A stretch of 64,000 bases of DNA from Bdellovibrionota bacterium (GTDB taxonomy: Bacteria > Bdellovibrionota_C > UBA2361 > JAFLCA01). The position numbers were made by a program, and so were the translations under genes. Below, piece after piece: positions 1 through 8,536 of the stretch (position 1 is the stretch's first letter; every line of letters starts with the position of its first letter). Below the pieces are notes generated by a model. That model did not search any database. It was given only the letters and a program-made list of their open reading frames with translations, and was not told the origin of the DNA. The DNA is taken from the NCBI GenBank assembly GCA_030584005.1, contig CP129486.1:933556-997555 (forward strand). The letters are read 5' to 3'.

Positions 1-78
1 TCGGCAGCAAAGCCTGGGGAGGCTAGCAGCATGCAGCACAAAACAAAGAAGCGTGGGAAATTCCACATGTGAGAGTCC

Positions 79-987
79 TCAAGATTCGGCCGGTTCTATA
101 TGCACTAAAGCGTCGCGAATCGACAGTGCGGATTGGCAGAGGGCCTTGCGAACCTCTCGAGCTATCTCGTGGCCCTCGCGCACTGTTAAACTCCCGTCTA
201 CCATAACGTGAATATCAATCAAATAATATACGCCACTTCGACGAGCCCGGCATTTCTCTACCAGCGCGACTCCGGGAACCGCAGCTGCGATGAGCGCGGC
301 CTTCTCCTCTATGGCTGGATGCACGGCAGCATCGAGCAGATCGGCAAGCGGGGTGCGGATAAGCAGGTAGCCATTTCGAGCTATTATGCCCGCTGCGAGG
401 AGAGCGGCGATATCGTCGGCAGCCTCCCAACCGGGGCCGCCGATTAACGCCACCGAGATGCCTATGAACGCAGCGAGTGATGTGATGGCGTCCGAGCGAT
501 GGTGCCAGGCATCGCTATGTAGGGCCGAGCTCTCCAATGTGCCGGCGGTGACCTTGACCCGACGATACAGAATCTCCTTACTCACCACGACCAGCACCAG
601 CACAAGAAGGGTGAAGGGTTTAGGTGCATGGTGTGGCACGATAATCTCACGCACGCTTTCCACGGCGACCAAGAAGGCCGCTCCCATAAGCATGATGGCA
701 ATGACGACACCGGCCAAGGGCTCGGCTTTGCCCTGACCATACGGGTAGTCCTCGTTGAAGGGGCGGTGAGCTGCCTTCAAACCGCGCCACACGATCAATG
801 ATCCTATTACATCGAGCGCGGACTCTATCCCGTCGGCAACGAGGGCGTAAGAATTTCCGAGGATTCCGGCAAGTATCTTGATAAGAGCCAGTACTGTATT
901 GGTGAGTACAGCAACTACGACCACATAGAAGGCCTGTCGGGGAGGGCGATCGGCTGGCGGAAATTGTTGTTGCGCTAGAGCAGGCAT
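79..987 (-). CDS. Cation diffusion facilitator (CDF/FieF-like) metal transporter
   Basis: 302 residues. Inner-membrane proton-coupled efflux of divalent metal (Zn, Fe, Mn or similar) is the family role. The first two thirds are hydrophobic with CDF-type helices. TM2 carries E-S-A-L-D where FieF has D-x-x-x-D, and TM5 carries the HSDAWHHRSD motif with H and D metal ligands. The C-terminal part (about residues 215-300) resembles the cytoplasmic dimerisation domain, with a DIHVMVDGSL strand and a final VHIEP. The ATG overlaps the stop of the upstream FAD oxidase gene by one base (TAATG), so the two are co-translated. The Glu for Asp change in the TM2 site may alter metal preference; that is inference. 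Family is secure, substrate is not. Confidence 0.9.
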   Translation of the reverse strand: MPALAQQQFPPADRPPRQAFYVVVVAVLTNTVLALIKILAGILGNSYALVADGIESALDVIGSLIVWRGLKAAHRPFNEDYPYGQGKAEPLAGVVIAIMLMGAAFLVAVESVREIIVPHHAPKPFTLLVLVLVVVSKEILYRRVKVTAGTLESSALHSDAWHHRSDAITSLAAFIGISVALIGGPGWEAADDIAALLAAGIIARNGYLLIRTPLADLLDAAVHPAIEEKAALIAAAVPGVALVEKCRARRSGVYYLIDIHVMVDGSLTVREGHEIAREVRKALCQSALSIRDALVHIEPAES

Positions 988-2464
988 TACACGGTCAAAA
1001 TGTGCTTATAGGCGTTGAACCAATCACTTTGTAGAATGAGGGCTGGATCATATTTCAACTTAAGCTTCAGAAAGTCGGTGAATTGGGGGTAAGCGCGCGT
1101 TACCTGCCGTGTGGTTGCCCAGCGGTGGTAGGTCAGGAAATAGCGCCCGCCGTGATCGAGGGCCAGGTCGATCAGCTCCCTGAATTGAGCGGCTGCCCGC
1201 TCAATACCGGCTGTGGAATGCGTCACGTTGAGATTGCACACTATACAGACGCAGCGGTCCTTGGCCCAGGCCAGGAAGGTTTCCTGATCCTTTTCGATGA
1301 ATCGTATAGTGCCGTAAGTCAGATCGGCTCCCATCCCTATCAATCTATCGCGGGCTGCTCGCAAGAAGTCAAACAACGCATCGTAGGGAATGTATACTTC
1401 GGTCAATACCTCCGTAGCGTTCTTATCCTGCACGGCTAAGCGATATGCATCAAAGAATGTTCCGGCGAGCTGATGACGGTCAGACCAATACACCTGTCCG
1501 TTGGTAGACGCATAGTAACGGGCATATTCTTCGAAGGCGCGCCGCTTGTCGGTGCGAGTGTATCCGTACAGGCGGATCCAGTCCTCAGTATTGAGCTTGA
1601 GGGGAGCAGCGCTGATCTCAACATCGTCGGCCACCGGCCGGTAGCAGCTGAAAACCCCGGGATACTCCTCAGCAGAGCCGCGCAGATCTATTGAGTACTG
1701 GCAGTCCCCGTAAAGGTATCCTGCCGCTCTTCGCTGCTCAATTTTGGTGAGGAGATCGCGCAGCAGTATGACCTCGACATGCCTCTGCACCTTTGTTCGC
1801 GGCACCAGACGCAAAGTAACATCGCAGACGATACCGAAGAGTCCGTACCCTCCCACTATCAATGAGAAAAGCTCCCCGTTCTCACGGCGGGAGCATTCAA
1901 CGACTTCACCGGCCGCGGTCACCACCGTCATGCGCTCTATGTCATGCACGAAGGGAGGCCAATGAAGGCCGCGACCATGAGCATTCGCCGCGATGGTTCC
2001 CCCAAGACACACTTTATCAACGCCCGTTTGCTTCTCCCGAATCGTGAGCATGGCGTCGCGGCCACCCTGTTGCGCTTCGAGAGCATCTATGAGTTCCGGC
2101 CACTGCACACCGGCGCCGACGGTGACCAGTCGGCGCGCTTGGTCAACTGGGCCGATGCTGCTCAGCGAGCGGGAATCCAACAGGGCGCCGTTGCTGCGAA
2201 ACTGCTGGCCTCCCATGGCATGCCGCCCGCCACACACCGCAAGGGGCATGCCGTCTCTCCGGCATTGTCTCACAAGGTCTGCCACGGTTGAGGGGGTGGA
2301 AGGCGTATGGACTTGACTGACCCAGGTGGCATTCAATCGTGATTGGCTGTCATTCACGAGTTGTGCCGTAGACCAGGGTGCGATTGTCCCTAAGGGTCGA
2401 GCGCACGCGCTAAGAAGAGAGAGACTGCCAAGACCGAGGCCAAAGGTTCTTCGACTAAGCTTCA
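987..2464 (-). CDS. Tat-exported lipoprotein, FAD-linked (PCMH-type) oxidoreductase
   Basis: 491 residues from the ATG at 2464. A GTG at 2495 is possible, but the 2464 ATG has GGAGG upstream and puts the twin-arginine signal at the start. Signal: SRRTFGLGLGSLSLLSAC, that is RR motif, hydrophobic core and an LSAC lipobox, so a lipid-anchored protein exported folded. Residues about 50-220 match the FAD_binding_4 (PCMH/VAO) fold: VADLVRQCRRDGMPLAVCGG, the NAHGRGLHWPPFVHD stretch and the GGYGLFGIVCDVTLRLVPR end. The C-terminal half should be the substrate cap; the substrate cannot be read. Stop overlaps the start of the downstream CDF transporter, suggesting a joint role, perhaps metal-dependent or metal-stress redox chemistry (inference). 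Confidence 0.85.
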
Positions 2465-2541
2465 TGGGGAGGTCCCCTCCGGGTGAGTTCGGCACTTTTG
2501 AGCTTTTTTGATGGTTCCCGCCACGTTATGAAGGGGTGATA

Positions 2542-2553
2542 TGTACCGGTACA
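2542..2553. promoter_or_regulatory. Perfect 12-bp palindrome in divergent intergenic region
   Basis: TGTACCGGTACA lies 8 bases before the ATG of the glycosyltransferase-like gene at 2561 and about 80 bases upstream of the divergent FAD-oxidase gene. It could be an operator for either gene. There is no obvious Shine-Dalgarno between it and the 2561 ATG. Function is inference. Confidence 0.35.
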
Positions 2554-2560
2554 AATCACC

Positions 2561-3442
2561 ATGACCGCACTATTCACTCGTAGCAGGCAGATATTCGGAC
2601 TCTTGCTGCTCATCCTGCCCTTTGTGCCGCTGTATCAACTGAGCGGTGAGAGTGTAGATCTAAAGTATGCGTTCTCGCCATACCAATGGCTGCTCAGTAT
2701 CTTCATAGTGGCAGCGCTGTCTTGGCTGATGGCTATCAGCCTACCCTCCTGGTGCAGCCTAATTGCAGGAGGTTTGCTGCGTCTAGGACGTATCGCCGAA
2801 CGCTTCTTCATAGCGCTCTGCTTCTCCCTCAGCGCACTGGCAGGCTGGTACTGCTTCGCCTTCAAGCCGCACCTGATCGATGTAATTGTACAGCTCTTGC
2901 AGGCCAAGTTCTTCGCGGCCGGCATGATGGCTGCCCCCCAGCCCGCGCTTGAGGCCTTCTTTGTTACCCAGCATATGTTGATGGATGGCGGACAGTGGTA
3001 TGCGCAGTACGCTCCGATTCACTCGCTGCTGCTTGCCCTGGGAGCAGGGGTGGGGGCTCCCTGGATCATGAGCACACTAGCCGCCACTTTGGCCGGGTGG
3101 CTGCTCATCGACGCAACCAGGAGGATGTATGACCAGAGGCACGCCGAGGTCGTCGCGCTGCTACTCCTCCTGTCCTGCTTCTTCATCGCCATGTCGGCAA
3201 GCATGATGAATCATGTGACCTCCTTTCTTTGGATGTCGGGGGCTTTGAATCTCTTTGTACGTTGGCGAAGTGAGCCCACAGCTGCAAAAGTTTTTGCACT
3301 TGGCCTTGTGGTTGGACTCGGCGCTGCGACGCGGAGCCTTGAATTCGTGGTAGTTGCTCCGCTCGCTGCTGTGTTGATGCTGCCTGGACTCATTGCACGC
3401 CGCAATTTCGGCTCGGTCATTGCGGGGCTGCTGGGGGGGTAA
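2561..3442 (+). CDS. GT-C (GT39/ArnT-like) membrane glycosyltransferase, 5' part of a frameshifted gene
   Basis: 293 residues, strongly hydrophobic, with about seven predicted membrane segments. The stretch AQYAPIHSLLLALGAGVGAP and the following helices resemble lipid-linked-sugar glycosyltransferases of the GT39/PMT_2 type. The reading frame ends at TAA 3440 immediately after a run of seven G (3433-3439). One extra G would continue into the next frame, where translation stays open (V-S-G-V-I-P-Y-L-Y-Y-N) into the ORF ending at 4536. Intact, the gene would encode about 658 residues, a normal GT-C length. Either a real disruption, a homopolymer sequencing error, or slippage on the G run. Acceptor and donor unknown. 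Confidence 0.75.
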   Translation: MTALFTRSRQIFGLLLLILPFVPLYQLSGESVDLKYAFSPYQWLLSIFIVAALSWLMAISLPSWCSLIAGGLLRLGRIAERFFIALCFSLSALAGWYCFAFKPHLIDVIVQLLQAKFFAAGMMAAPQPALEAFFVTQHMLMDGGQWYAQYAPIHSLLLALGAGVGAPWIMSTLAATLAGWLLIDATRRMYDQRHAEVVALLLLLSCFFIAMSASMMNHVTSFLWMSGALNLFVRWRSEPTAAKVFALGLVVGLGAATRSLEFVVVAPLAAVLMLPGLIARRNFGSVIAGLLGG

Positions 3443-3576
3443 GCGGAGTCATCCCCTATCTCTATTACAACCTGCGGACCACGGGGGAAGCGCTGCTTCC
3501 CGGATTCATCAAGCTGTGGGGGCCGGGTCATGATATCGGATTTCATCTCTCTCCTTGGGGAGAAGAGCACACCGCA

Positions 3577-4536
3577 TTGGCCGGTGTTGTAAAACAGATC
3601 ATCAATCTTGGGCTGCTGCATGAGTATCTGTTTGAGTCGCTCATACCGGCACTCTTCCCTGTGGGGCTTTTTCTCATGCTCTCCCGCAAACTAGGCTGGT
3701 GGGACCGGGCCCTCCTCATCGCCTTTCTCACACAGCCTCTGGCATATGTTTTCTACTGGCATAGAGACTCATTTCTTGGACCGCGCTACCTCTTTGTCGG
3801 GCTGGTTTTTCTTCTCCCTCTGCTCGTGCGCTCACTCTTCTGGCTCGGGTCTCAGAGGCTCGAGTATCGACTTGGGAATGCTGCCGCAAGACACATTCTC
3901 TCTGCCCTTTTGCTGGTCAACATAGTCTATATGCTCCTTATAGGCGCACCCACCCGGCTTACCATCTATCACTCCGGCCTTAAGAGCTTTAAGGCCGATA
4001 TTGCCGCGGAGGCCTTCGATCAGGGCATAAGGGAAGGACTCGTGTTTGTGCCGGTGAGTTACGGGGCGCGGATCATCTCGAACTTACGGGAGCTTGGCGT
4101 GCCTGCGTGGCTAATTGAGCAGGTGTATCGCGGCACCGATCACTGCGACCTTGGTGCTAGAGCACGTTACTTTTTGAATGAGGGAGTACCGAGCCACCAG
4201 GTGGTCAAAGAGCTCCAACAGCTCTTGGCGGAGTCTCGTGCAGTGACGAAGGTGCTGGTGAACCAAGATAAGACCTTCCGCATGTACACGGATCGAGTCG
4301 AGGCCATACCCGGCGATTGCCTATCAGAGATACAGTACGATAACTTGGGATATACCTTGGTCGAGCCGCATTTGCTCCACAATGACCCCTACCTGCGAGG
4401 TCCCCTGCTGATTGCAAGAGATCTACGGGAAAGAAACTACGAGTTAGCTGCCCTGTACCCGAATCACCCAGCATACCTGTATCGGAAGGGGAGATTTATA
4501 CCCCTGAAGTTCCACAAACCGCATGAACAACACTGA
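3577..4536 (+). CDS. GT-C membrane glycosyltransferase, 3' part of the frameshifted gene
   Basis: The listed TTG at 3577 is only the first start codon in this frame; the open frame reaches back to the G run at 3433-3439 and joins the upstream half. It holds membrane helices (about residues 25-125, with SFLGPRYLFVGLVFLLPLLV) and then a soluble C-terminal domain of about 190 residues without recognised motifs. The last 14 bases overlap the start of the next gene, so it is translationally coupled to a second GT-C-like protein. As a separate protein it has no plausible start signal; it is best regarded as the continuation of the 2561 gene. Confidence 0.7.
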   Translation: MAGVVKQIINLGLLHEYLFESLIPALFPVGLFLMLSRKLGWWDRALLIAFLTQPLAYVFYWHRDSFLGPRYLFVGLVFLLPLLVRSLFWLGSQRLEYRLGNAAARHILSALLLVNIVYMLLIGAPTRLTIYHSGLKSFKADIAAEAFDQGIREGLVFVPVSYGARIISNLRELGVPAWLIEQVYRGTDHCDLGARARYFLNEGVPSHQVVKELQQLLAESRAVTKVLVNQDKTFRMYTDRVEAIPGDCLSEIQYDNLGYTLVEPHLLHNDPYLRGPLLIARDLRERNYELAALYPNHPAYLYRKGRFIPLKFHKPHEQH

Positions 4537-6121
4537 TCATTGCTCCCCGAATAGGGCTCGTCTCATTGCGGGTGTCGTCGTGGCCGCGCTGCTACTGTTG
4601 GTCGGATTGTACCTCGTTGGCACTACTCCCTATATTAATGATGACGGATTCATCCATGCGCGTATTGCGAGAAACCTTGCTGATGCCGGGTACGCGTACT
4701 TTAATCTAGATTCCCCAGCCAATGCATCCTCTTCACCCCTATTCACCCTAATACTTGCGGGGCTGTTCACACTCTTCGGTGCGCAGCTCTGGGTGGTCCA
4801 ACTTTGGAACGCTCTGATGGTGGTGAGCTTGGCGGTGCTGCTCTGGCGCCGGTTCCCCGGAACGGCACCACTGAGGTGTGCCATTGCCCTCCTTGCGGTG
4901 CTGAGTGTACTGCCCGCGGCCGCTGACCTGATGGAGACGCCAACCGCCATTTTGCTCTTTGTTGCGGGTGTGTTGTCGATCGAGAAACACGGCCAAGGGG
5001 CGCTTGGGCTGCTGACACTTGCAGCCTTCACGCGACCGGAGTGTGGGGCTGCCCTGCTTATCGCGCTGCTTTGGCAGAGCAGATCCCCTGGCGGCTCATG
5101 GGGCAGTGTGGTCCTGCCCCCGCTGATAGTTGCCGCGATGATGTTGGGCTGGCTCTATCTCCATTTCGGCGCGGTGATCCCTCAGTCAATCATCGCCAAG
5201 AGCATCGTGTATGAAATATCTCCACGGGTGTTCTGGGAGCATGTTTATCTGGCGCTCTTTGGCGATGAAGACAGATCCATAGTGGCTGCCTGTATTCTCA
5301 TCGCAGTGATCGGAGTGCTGGCCTTGAAGTGGCGAGAACTACCGCGGGCAATGTTCTGGCTGCTTGGCGGCAGCGTCATAATCACCGTGTTCAGTTATCG
5401 GATTAAGTCAGTGCTCTTTTTTCCCTGGTATGCACCGCTCGTTTCAGTCCCCCTGCTGCTTCTCCTGGGAATGCTGGCCAGTCGATGCGGAAGAAGCAGG
5501 GCGATTGCCGCGATCTGCATCGTTGCGAGTCTCCCGTTCACTATCCCCACCTTCATGGAAATAGACGATGTATTGAGGGGGCGCAGTGACAGCATGGCGA
5601 TGAGATGGGGTGCTCGCGTTCAGAGCTACCGGTTACTGGGGCAATCAATCCAACGGAGTTACCCCGGCGCAGTCGTCATGATGGCCGAAATTGGCGGCTT
5701 CGGCTGGGAGTTCAAGGGCACTGTGCTTGATGCGGTCGGGCTGGCCACTCCGCAAGCGCTGCGCTTTCACCCGATGAAGGTTCCAGAGGAGCGAGTGGCC
5801 GGCTCAATAGGGGCGATTCCCGCTGGATTCATAGAGGAGCGACAGCCGGATTTCGTGATCGGTTATCCGCAGTTCCTCAAATCATTCTCCCGCTCTGGAG
5901 ATGCCGTTGCCAAGTACTGTCAGTATGATCTGCATGTGTTCCCCAGGAGTGAACGAGCCAGGATGAGTGGGACCGCACTTTGGGGGAATCGCCATCTATT
6001 CGTATACGTAAAGCGGTCTCTCCTGGGCACCCCCCTCTGGATGACATGTCCATGGCCCAATCAGGTATTTGGAGAGGACACTGTCGCTGCGCTCTCCTTT
6101 GACCAGGAATCTAAGAGCTAA
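4523..6121 (+). CDS. GT-C-like integral membrane glycosyltransferase
   Basis: 532 residues. N-terminal helix (about 13-33), then TTPYINDDGFIHARIARN with an acidic pair D40-D41 in the first periplasmic loop, the hallmark metal/lipid-phosphate site of GT-C enzymes. About ten further hydrophobic segments follow to residue 350, then a soluble C-terminal domain. The enzyme probably moves a sugar from a polyprenyl-phosphate carrier to a protein, lipid or glycan on the periplasmic side; the acceptor is unknown. Start ATG lies inside the upstream glycosyltransferase ORF (14-base overlap). The 3' end overlaps the convergent gene at 6111 by 11 bases. Confidence 0.75.
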   Translation: MNNTDHCSPNRARLIAGVVVAALLLLVGLYLVGTTPYINDDGFIHARIARNLADAGYAYFNLDSPANASSSPLFTLILAGLFTLFGAQLWVVQLWNALMVVSLAVLLWRRFPGTAPLRCAIALLAVLSVLPAAADLMETPTAILLFVAGVLSIEKHGQGALGLLTLAAFTRPECGAALLIALLWQSRSPGGSWGSVVLPPLIVAAMMLGWLYLHFGAVIPQSIIAKSIVYEISPRVFWEHVYLALFGDEDRSIVAACILIAVIGVLALKWRELPRAMFWLLGGSVIITVFSYRIKSVLFFPWYAPLVSVPLLLLLGMLASRCGRSRAIAAICIVASLPFTIPTFMEIDDVLRGRSDSMAMRWGARVQSYRLLGQSIQRSYPGAVVMMAEIGGFGWEFKGTVLDAVGLATPQALRFHPMKVPEERVAGSIGAIPAGFIEERQPDFVIGYPQFLKSFSRSGDAVAKYCQYDLHVFPRSERARMSGTALWGNRHLFVYVKRSLLGTPLWMTCPWPNQVFGEDTVAALSFDQESKS

Positions 6122-6515
6122 ACCGTGCATACGGATTCGCGCAGATTGTGTGGTAGGGGTGATAGAGTTTCCTGAAGGTTGCATGGCGCACTCCCGCATC
6201 CTCCGAGAGATCACAGGAAAGCAAGAATCCACGCACAAGAGAATCTTCAAGGGGCGCACCATAGCCAAACCAGGGCAGAAGCTGCGACCGAGCTGAGCGG
6301 GGTACCTGCTGCAGCTCCTGCACAAAGCTGCGCATCCCTGTCGCTCTTATGTTGTATCTGGCAAGCCCTCTTGCAAGGAGATCCTCAAGGGAAGGGGCCG
6401 CAGTATTCTGTTCAACGTGTCGACGCCAAAAAGTCAGGTATGCCGCGCACAGCCCAACGAGCCCAAGCAGGAAGCCTAGGAGCACTGAGCGTCTTGAAAT
6501 TCGTTGCTCCTTCAT
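6111..6515 (-). CDS. Small Tat-signal protein, likely partner of the GMC dehydrogenase
   Basis: 134 residues from the ATG at 6515; longer starts run into the GMC gene in another frame and are unlikely. N-terminus MKEQRISRRSVLLGFLLG is a twin-arginine signal followed by a hydrophobic segment to about residue 30. The rest is soluble, no recognised domain. It starts 40 bases after the stop of the GMC oxidoreductase, which itself lacks any signal peptide. In gluconate and fructose/glucose dehydrogenases a small Tat-signal subunit carries the FAD subunit across the membrane. The same hitch-hiker arrangement is inferred here, with the order reversed (large subunit first). Confidence 0.6.
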   Translation of the reverse strand: MKEQRISRRSVLLGFLLGLVGLCAAYLTFWRRHVEQNTAAPSLEDLLARGLARYNIRATGMRSFVQELQQVPRSARSQLLPWFGYGAPLEDSLVRGFLLSCDLSEDAGVRHATFRKLYHPYHTICANPYARFSS

Positions 6516-6555
6516 GCTGACATCTTCACATAGCGCGCAAAGTTCAGGAAGAGAG

Positions 6556-8019
6556 TCAAAGCAGAGCGGCGAGATGGTCTGCGCAATGCAATGAAAGGGC
6601 TGCCACGGTGAGCGACGGGTTTGCTGGCGATATGGTAGGGAAGACCCCCGCTCCCAGGAGGTAGAGATTCTGACTGTTATGATATCGTAGATATTTGTCC
6701 ACAACGCTTACTGCCGGGTTGCTGCCCATGGCATGCCCGCCGATGATATGCCCCTCCGTGCGGGAGAGCGCATTGAGTGCCTGCTCAGGAGTTGCAGGGA
6801 GCAGTTCCTCGATGCCAAGTGTCTCCTGCAATGGTGAGAGGGTGGCGAAGAAATGCTCTACCCCTTTTCGCAGGTAAGCGGTGGTGCCATGGTAGCTGAC
6901 TTGCGGCTTACCCTGGGCGGAGAGGGTAACTCTACTGTCAGAGTGCGGCAGATCTTCAAAGATTGCTTTAAACTCAAATGCGCTCCTGGGATCGCCGATT
7001 AGGGCAATTCGCGGTACGTTCCACGTTTCAATCAGGCATCCTGCAGCATGCGAACGCGCGGCGCTGTCGTACCAGCCATAGTGATGCCCGGTTATCGAGG
7101 TGCCCCCATCGAATCCGCGCAGAGAACGAAGGCGCGCACGGAAAAATATGGATCGCTGCTCCGCAATGCCACGGCCTAATGCCGCATGGGTGAAGCCTGA
7201 CTTGAGCAGAATGGCGCTGTTAAAGATGGGATTTGCACCGAGGCAATAGAGGTCGCCTTGAATCCTCCTGTCACGTCCGGCAATACTAACGAAGGCCGAG
7301 GTAACATCTGCATTGTTTATCTCAAGGTGCGACACCTCAGCACCGGTAAGCAGCTCTACACGTGGATCCTGATACAGTGCGGCCATCTCCTGCTCAACGG
7401 TGAACTTGGCCCCCACCGGACATAGGAAACACACCCCTGAGGCGCAGCAGGCAGCACGATGAGGAGTGGATCTGCTTGCGCGGGCCGTCGGCAGCGCGAA
7501 GAAGTGGTCGGGGTGCGCCTTCAAGAGGGCCTCGTCGACACTGCTCAGCCTATGAGCAGGCAGGGGATAGGGGCGAGATCGCTTGAACGGCGTATGTTCG
7601 CTTGGACCTGCGATCTGCATCAGCTCTTCGGCTTTGGAGTAAAAGGGCTCCAAGTCCCCGTAACTAAGTGGCCAATCCAATCCCACTCCATAGTGGCTGT
7701 GGGTCTTGAAGTCTTTCGGCAGGAAGCGCGGGGTACACCCCCACCATACATTGGAGCCTCCGCCAAATCCGAGGTTAAACACCCACTCCTTGCGGGGTGA
7801 GAGATTCTCGAAGGTATCTCTGTAGCGAAGCTCGGATACCACCCCATGAGGTTGCACGTTGTGTCGATTGGCCAACTTCCAGGAAAGACTCTCCTGGCGG
7901 CCTCTTTCTAGAACGATTACCCGAATCTTTCGCCTTCGATCTTCAAGCAGCCCAGCGAGAAGGAGCGAAGATGCTATCCCGGTGCCAACAACAACAATCG
8001 TGGTAGGAGACTTTCCCAT
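6556..8019 (-). CDS. GMC-family FAD-dependent oxidoreductase (dehydrogenase large subunit)
   Basis: 487 residues. Rossmann FAD site VVVGTGIASS (about 9-18), ERG at 38-40, the GMC signature FGGGSNVWWG (about 85-94), and the C-terminal GMC_oxred_C block with GGHAMG and SPANPSLTVAALS. Cysteines C191, C192, C197 and C200 form CC-x4-C-x2-C in the middle of the chain. Bacterial FAD glucose dehydrogenases use a similar, not identical, cluster of four cysteines to hold a 3Fe-4S centre, so an electron-transfer cluster is possible here. No signal peptide; the gene 40 bases downstream encodes a small Tat-signal protein that may export it. Substrate, probably a sugar, alcohol or sterol, is not readable. 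Confidence 0.85.
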   Translation of the reverse strand: MGKSPTTIVVVGTGIASSLLLAGLLEDRRRKIRVIVLERGRQESLSWKLANRHNVQPHGVVSELRYRDTFENLSPRKEWVFNLGFGGGSNVWWGCTPRFLPKDFKTHSHYGVGLDWPLSYGDLEPFYSKAEELMQIAGPSEHTPFKRSRPYPLPAHRLSSVDEALLKAHPDHFFALPTARASRSTPHRAACCASGVCFLCPVGAKFTVEQEMAALYQDPRVELLTGAEVSHLEINNADVTSAFVSIAGRDRRIQGDLYCLGANPIFNSAILLKSGFTHAALGRGIAEQRSIFFRARLRSLRGFDGGTSITGHHYGWYDSAARSHAAGCLIETWNVPRIALIGDPRSAFEFKAIFEDLPHSDSRVTLSAQGKPQVSYHGTTAYLRKGVEHFFATLSPLQETLGIEELLPATPEQALNALSRTEGHIIGGHAMGSNPAVSVVDKYLRYHNSQNLYLLGAGVFPTISPANPSLTVAALSLHCADHLAALL

Positions 8020-8087
8020 ACGGGGAAAGATCTACCACGATGTGCCAAGAGACGCTTCAGTGCTATTGAGCCGTCGAGCCGACGCTC

Positions 8088-8315
8088 TCAGCGCCGTGGA
8101 TTTTTGCGGGTCACCGCTTGCTTGCCTCTTCTTAGGTCCGTCGTCAGCACTCCGGCGAACCCCCAATTGTCAGTTTCAACTTCGTCAATGACGATGTGGG
8201 TGTGCTCCGGCTTTTTGTTCAGGACCCTCTGAAGGAGTAAGGTAATGTCTTTGACGATCACCTGTTTCTGCTTTCTCGTCACACCCTTTGTAATCTTCAC
8301 ATTCACATATGGCAT
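8088..8315 (-). CDS. 4-oxalocrotonate tautomerase family protein
   Basis: 75 residues from the ATG at 8315, preceded by GAGGGG at good spacing. After Met removal it exposes the catalytic Pro1 (MPYVNVKITKG). Family strand pattern is present, with the conserved THIVIDEVETDNWGFAG segment at about residues 39-55. Slightly longer than the classical 62-residue enzyme because of a basic C-terminal tail. Members tautomerise enol/keto acids in aromatic degradation or have unknown substrates; no aromatic pathway genes lie nearby. Faces the divergent sugar dehydrogenase gene. Confidence 0.85.
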   Translation of the reverse strand: MPYVNVKITKGVTRKQKQVIVKDITLLLQRVLNKKPEHTHIVIDEVETDNWGFAGVLTTDLRRGKQAVTRKNPRR

Positions 8316-8536
8316 GTTGTTTCCCCTCGACCTCACGGAACTCCGAAAGCAGACTGCCATGAGTTAAGCCTCGTGCAAAATCGCTCAGCTGCACGCCGGA
8401 GAGCCATACGCAACTTAATCCTACAATTCTACTCGCGATTTACCCCCGCTATATTGCTCTTGCCGATTTCGTTTCGTAGCTGGAGAATCCACAGTGATGT
8501 TTGTGCAGTGAATCAGTATACGTTCTGGTACGCTTT

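Noticed and set aside
1..72. Open frame on the plus strand from the window edge to TGA 70-72
   Set aside because: Only 23 codons are visible and no motif, so it cannot be told from chance; it could be the end of an upstream gene.
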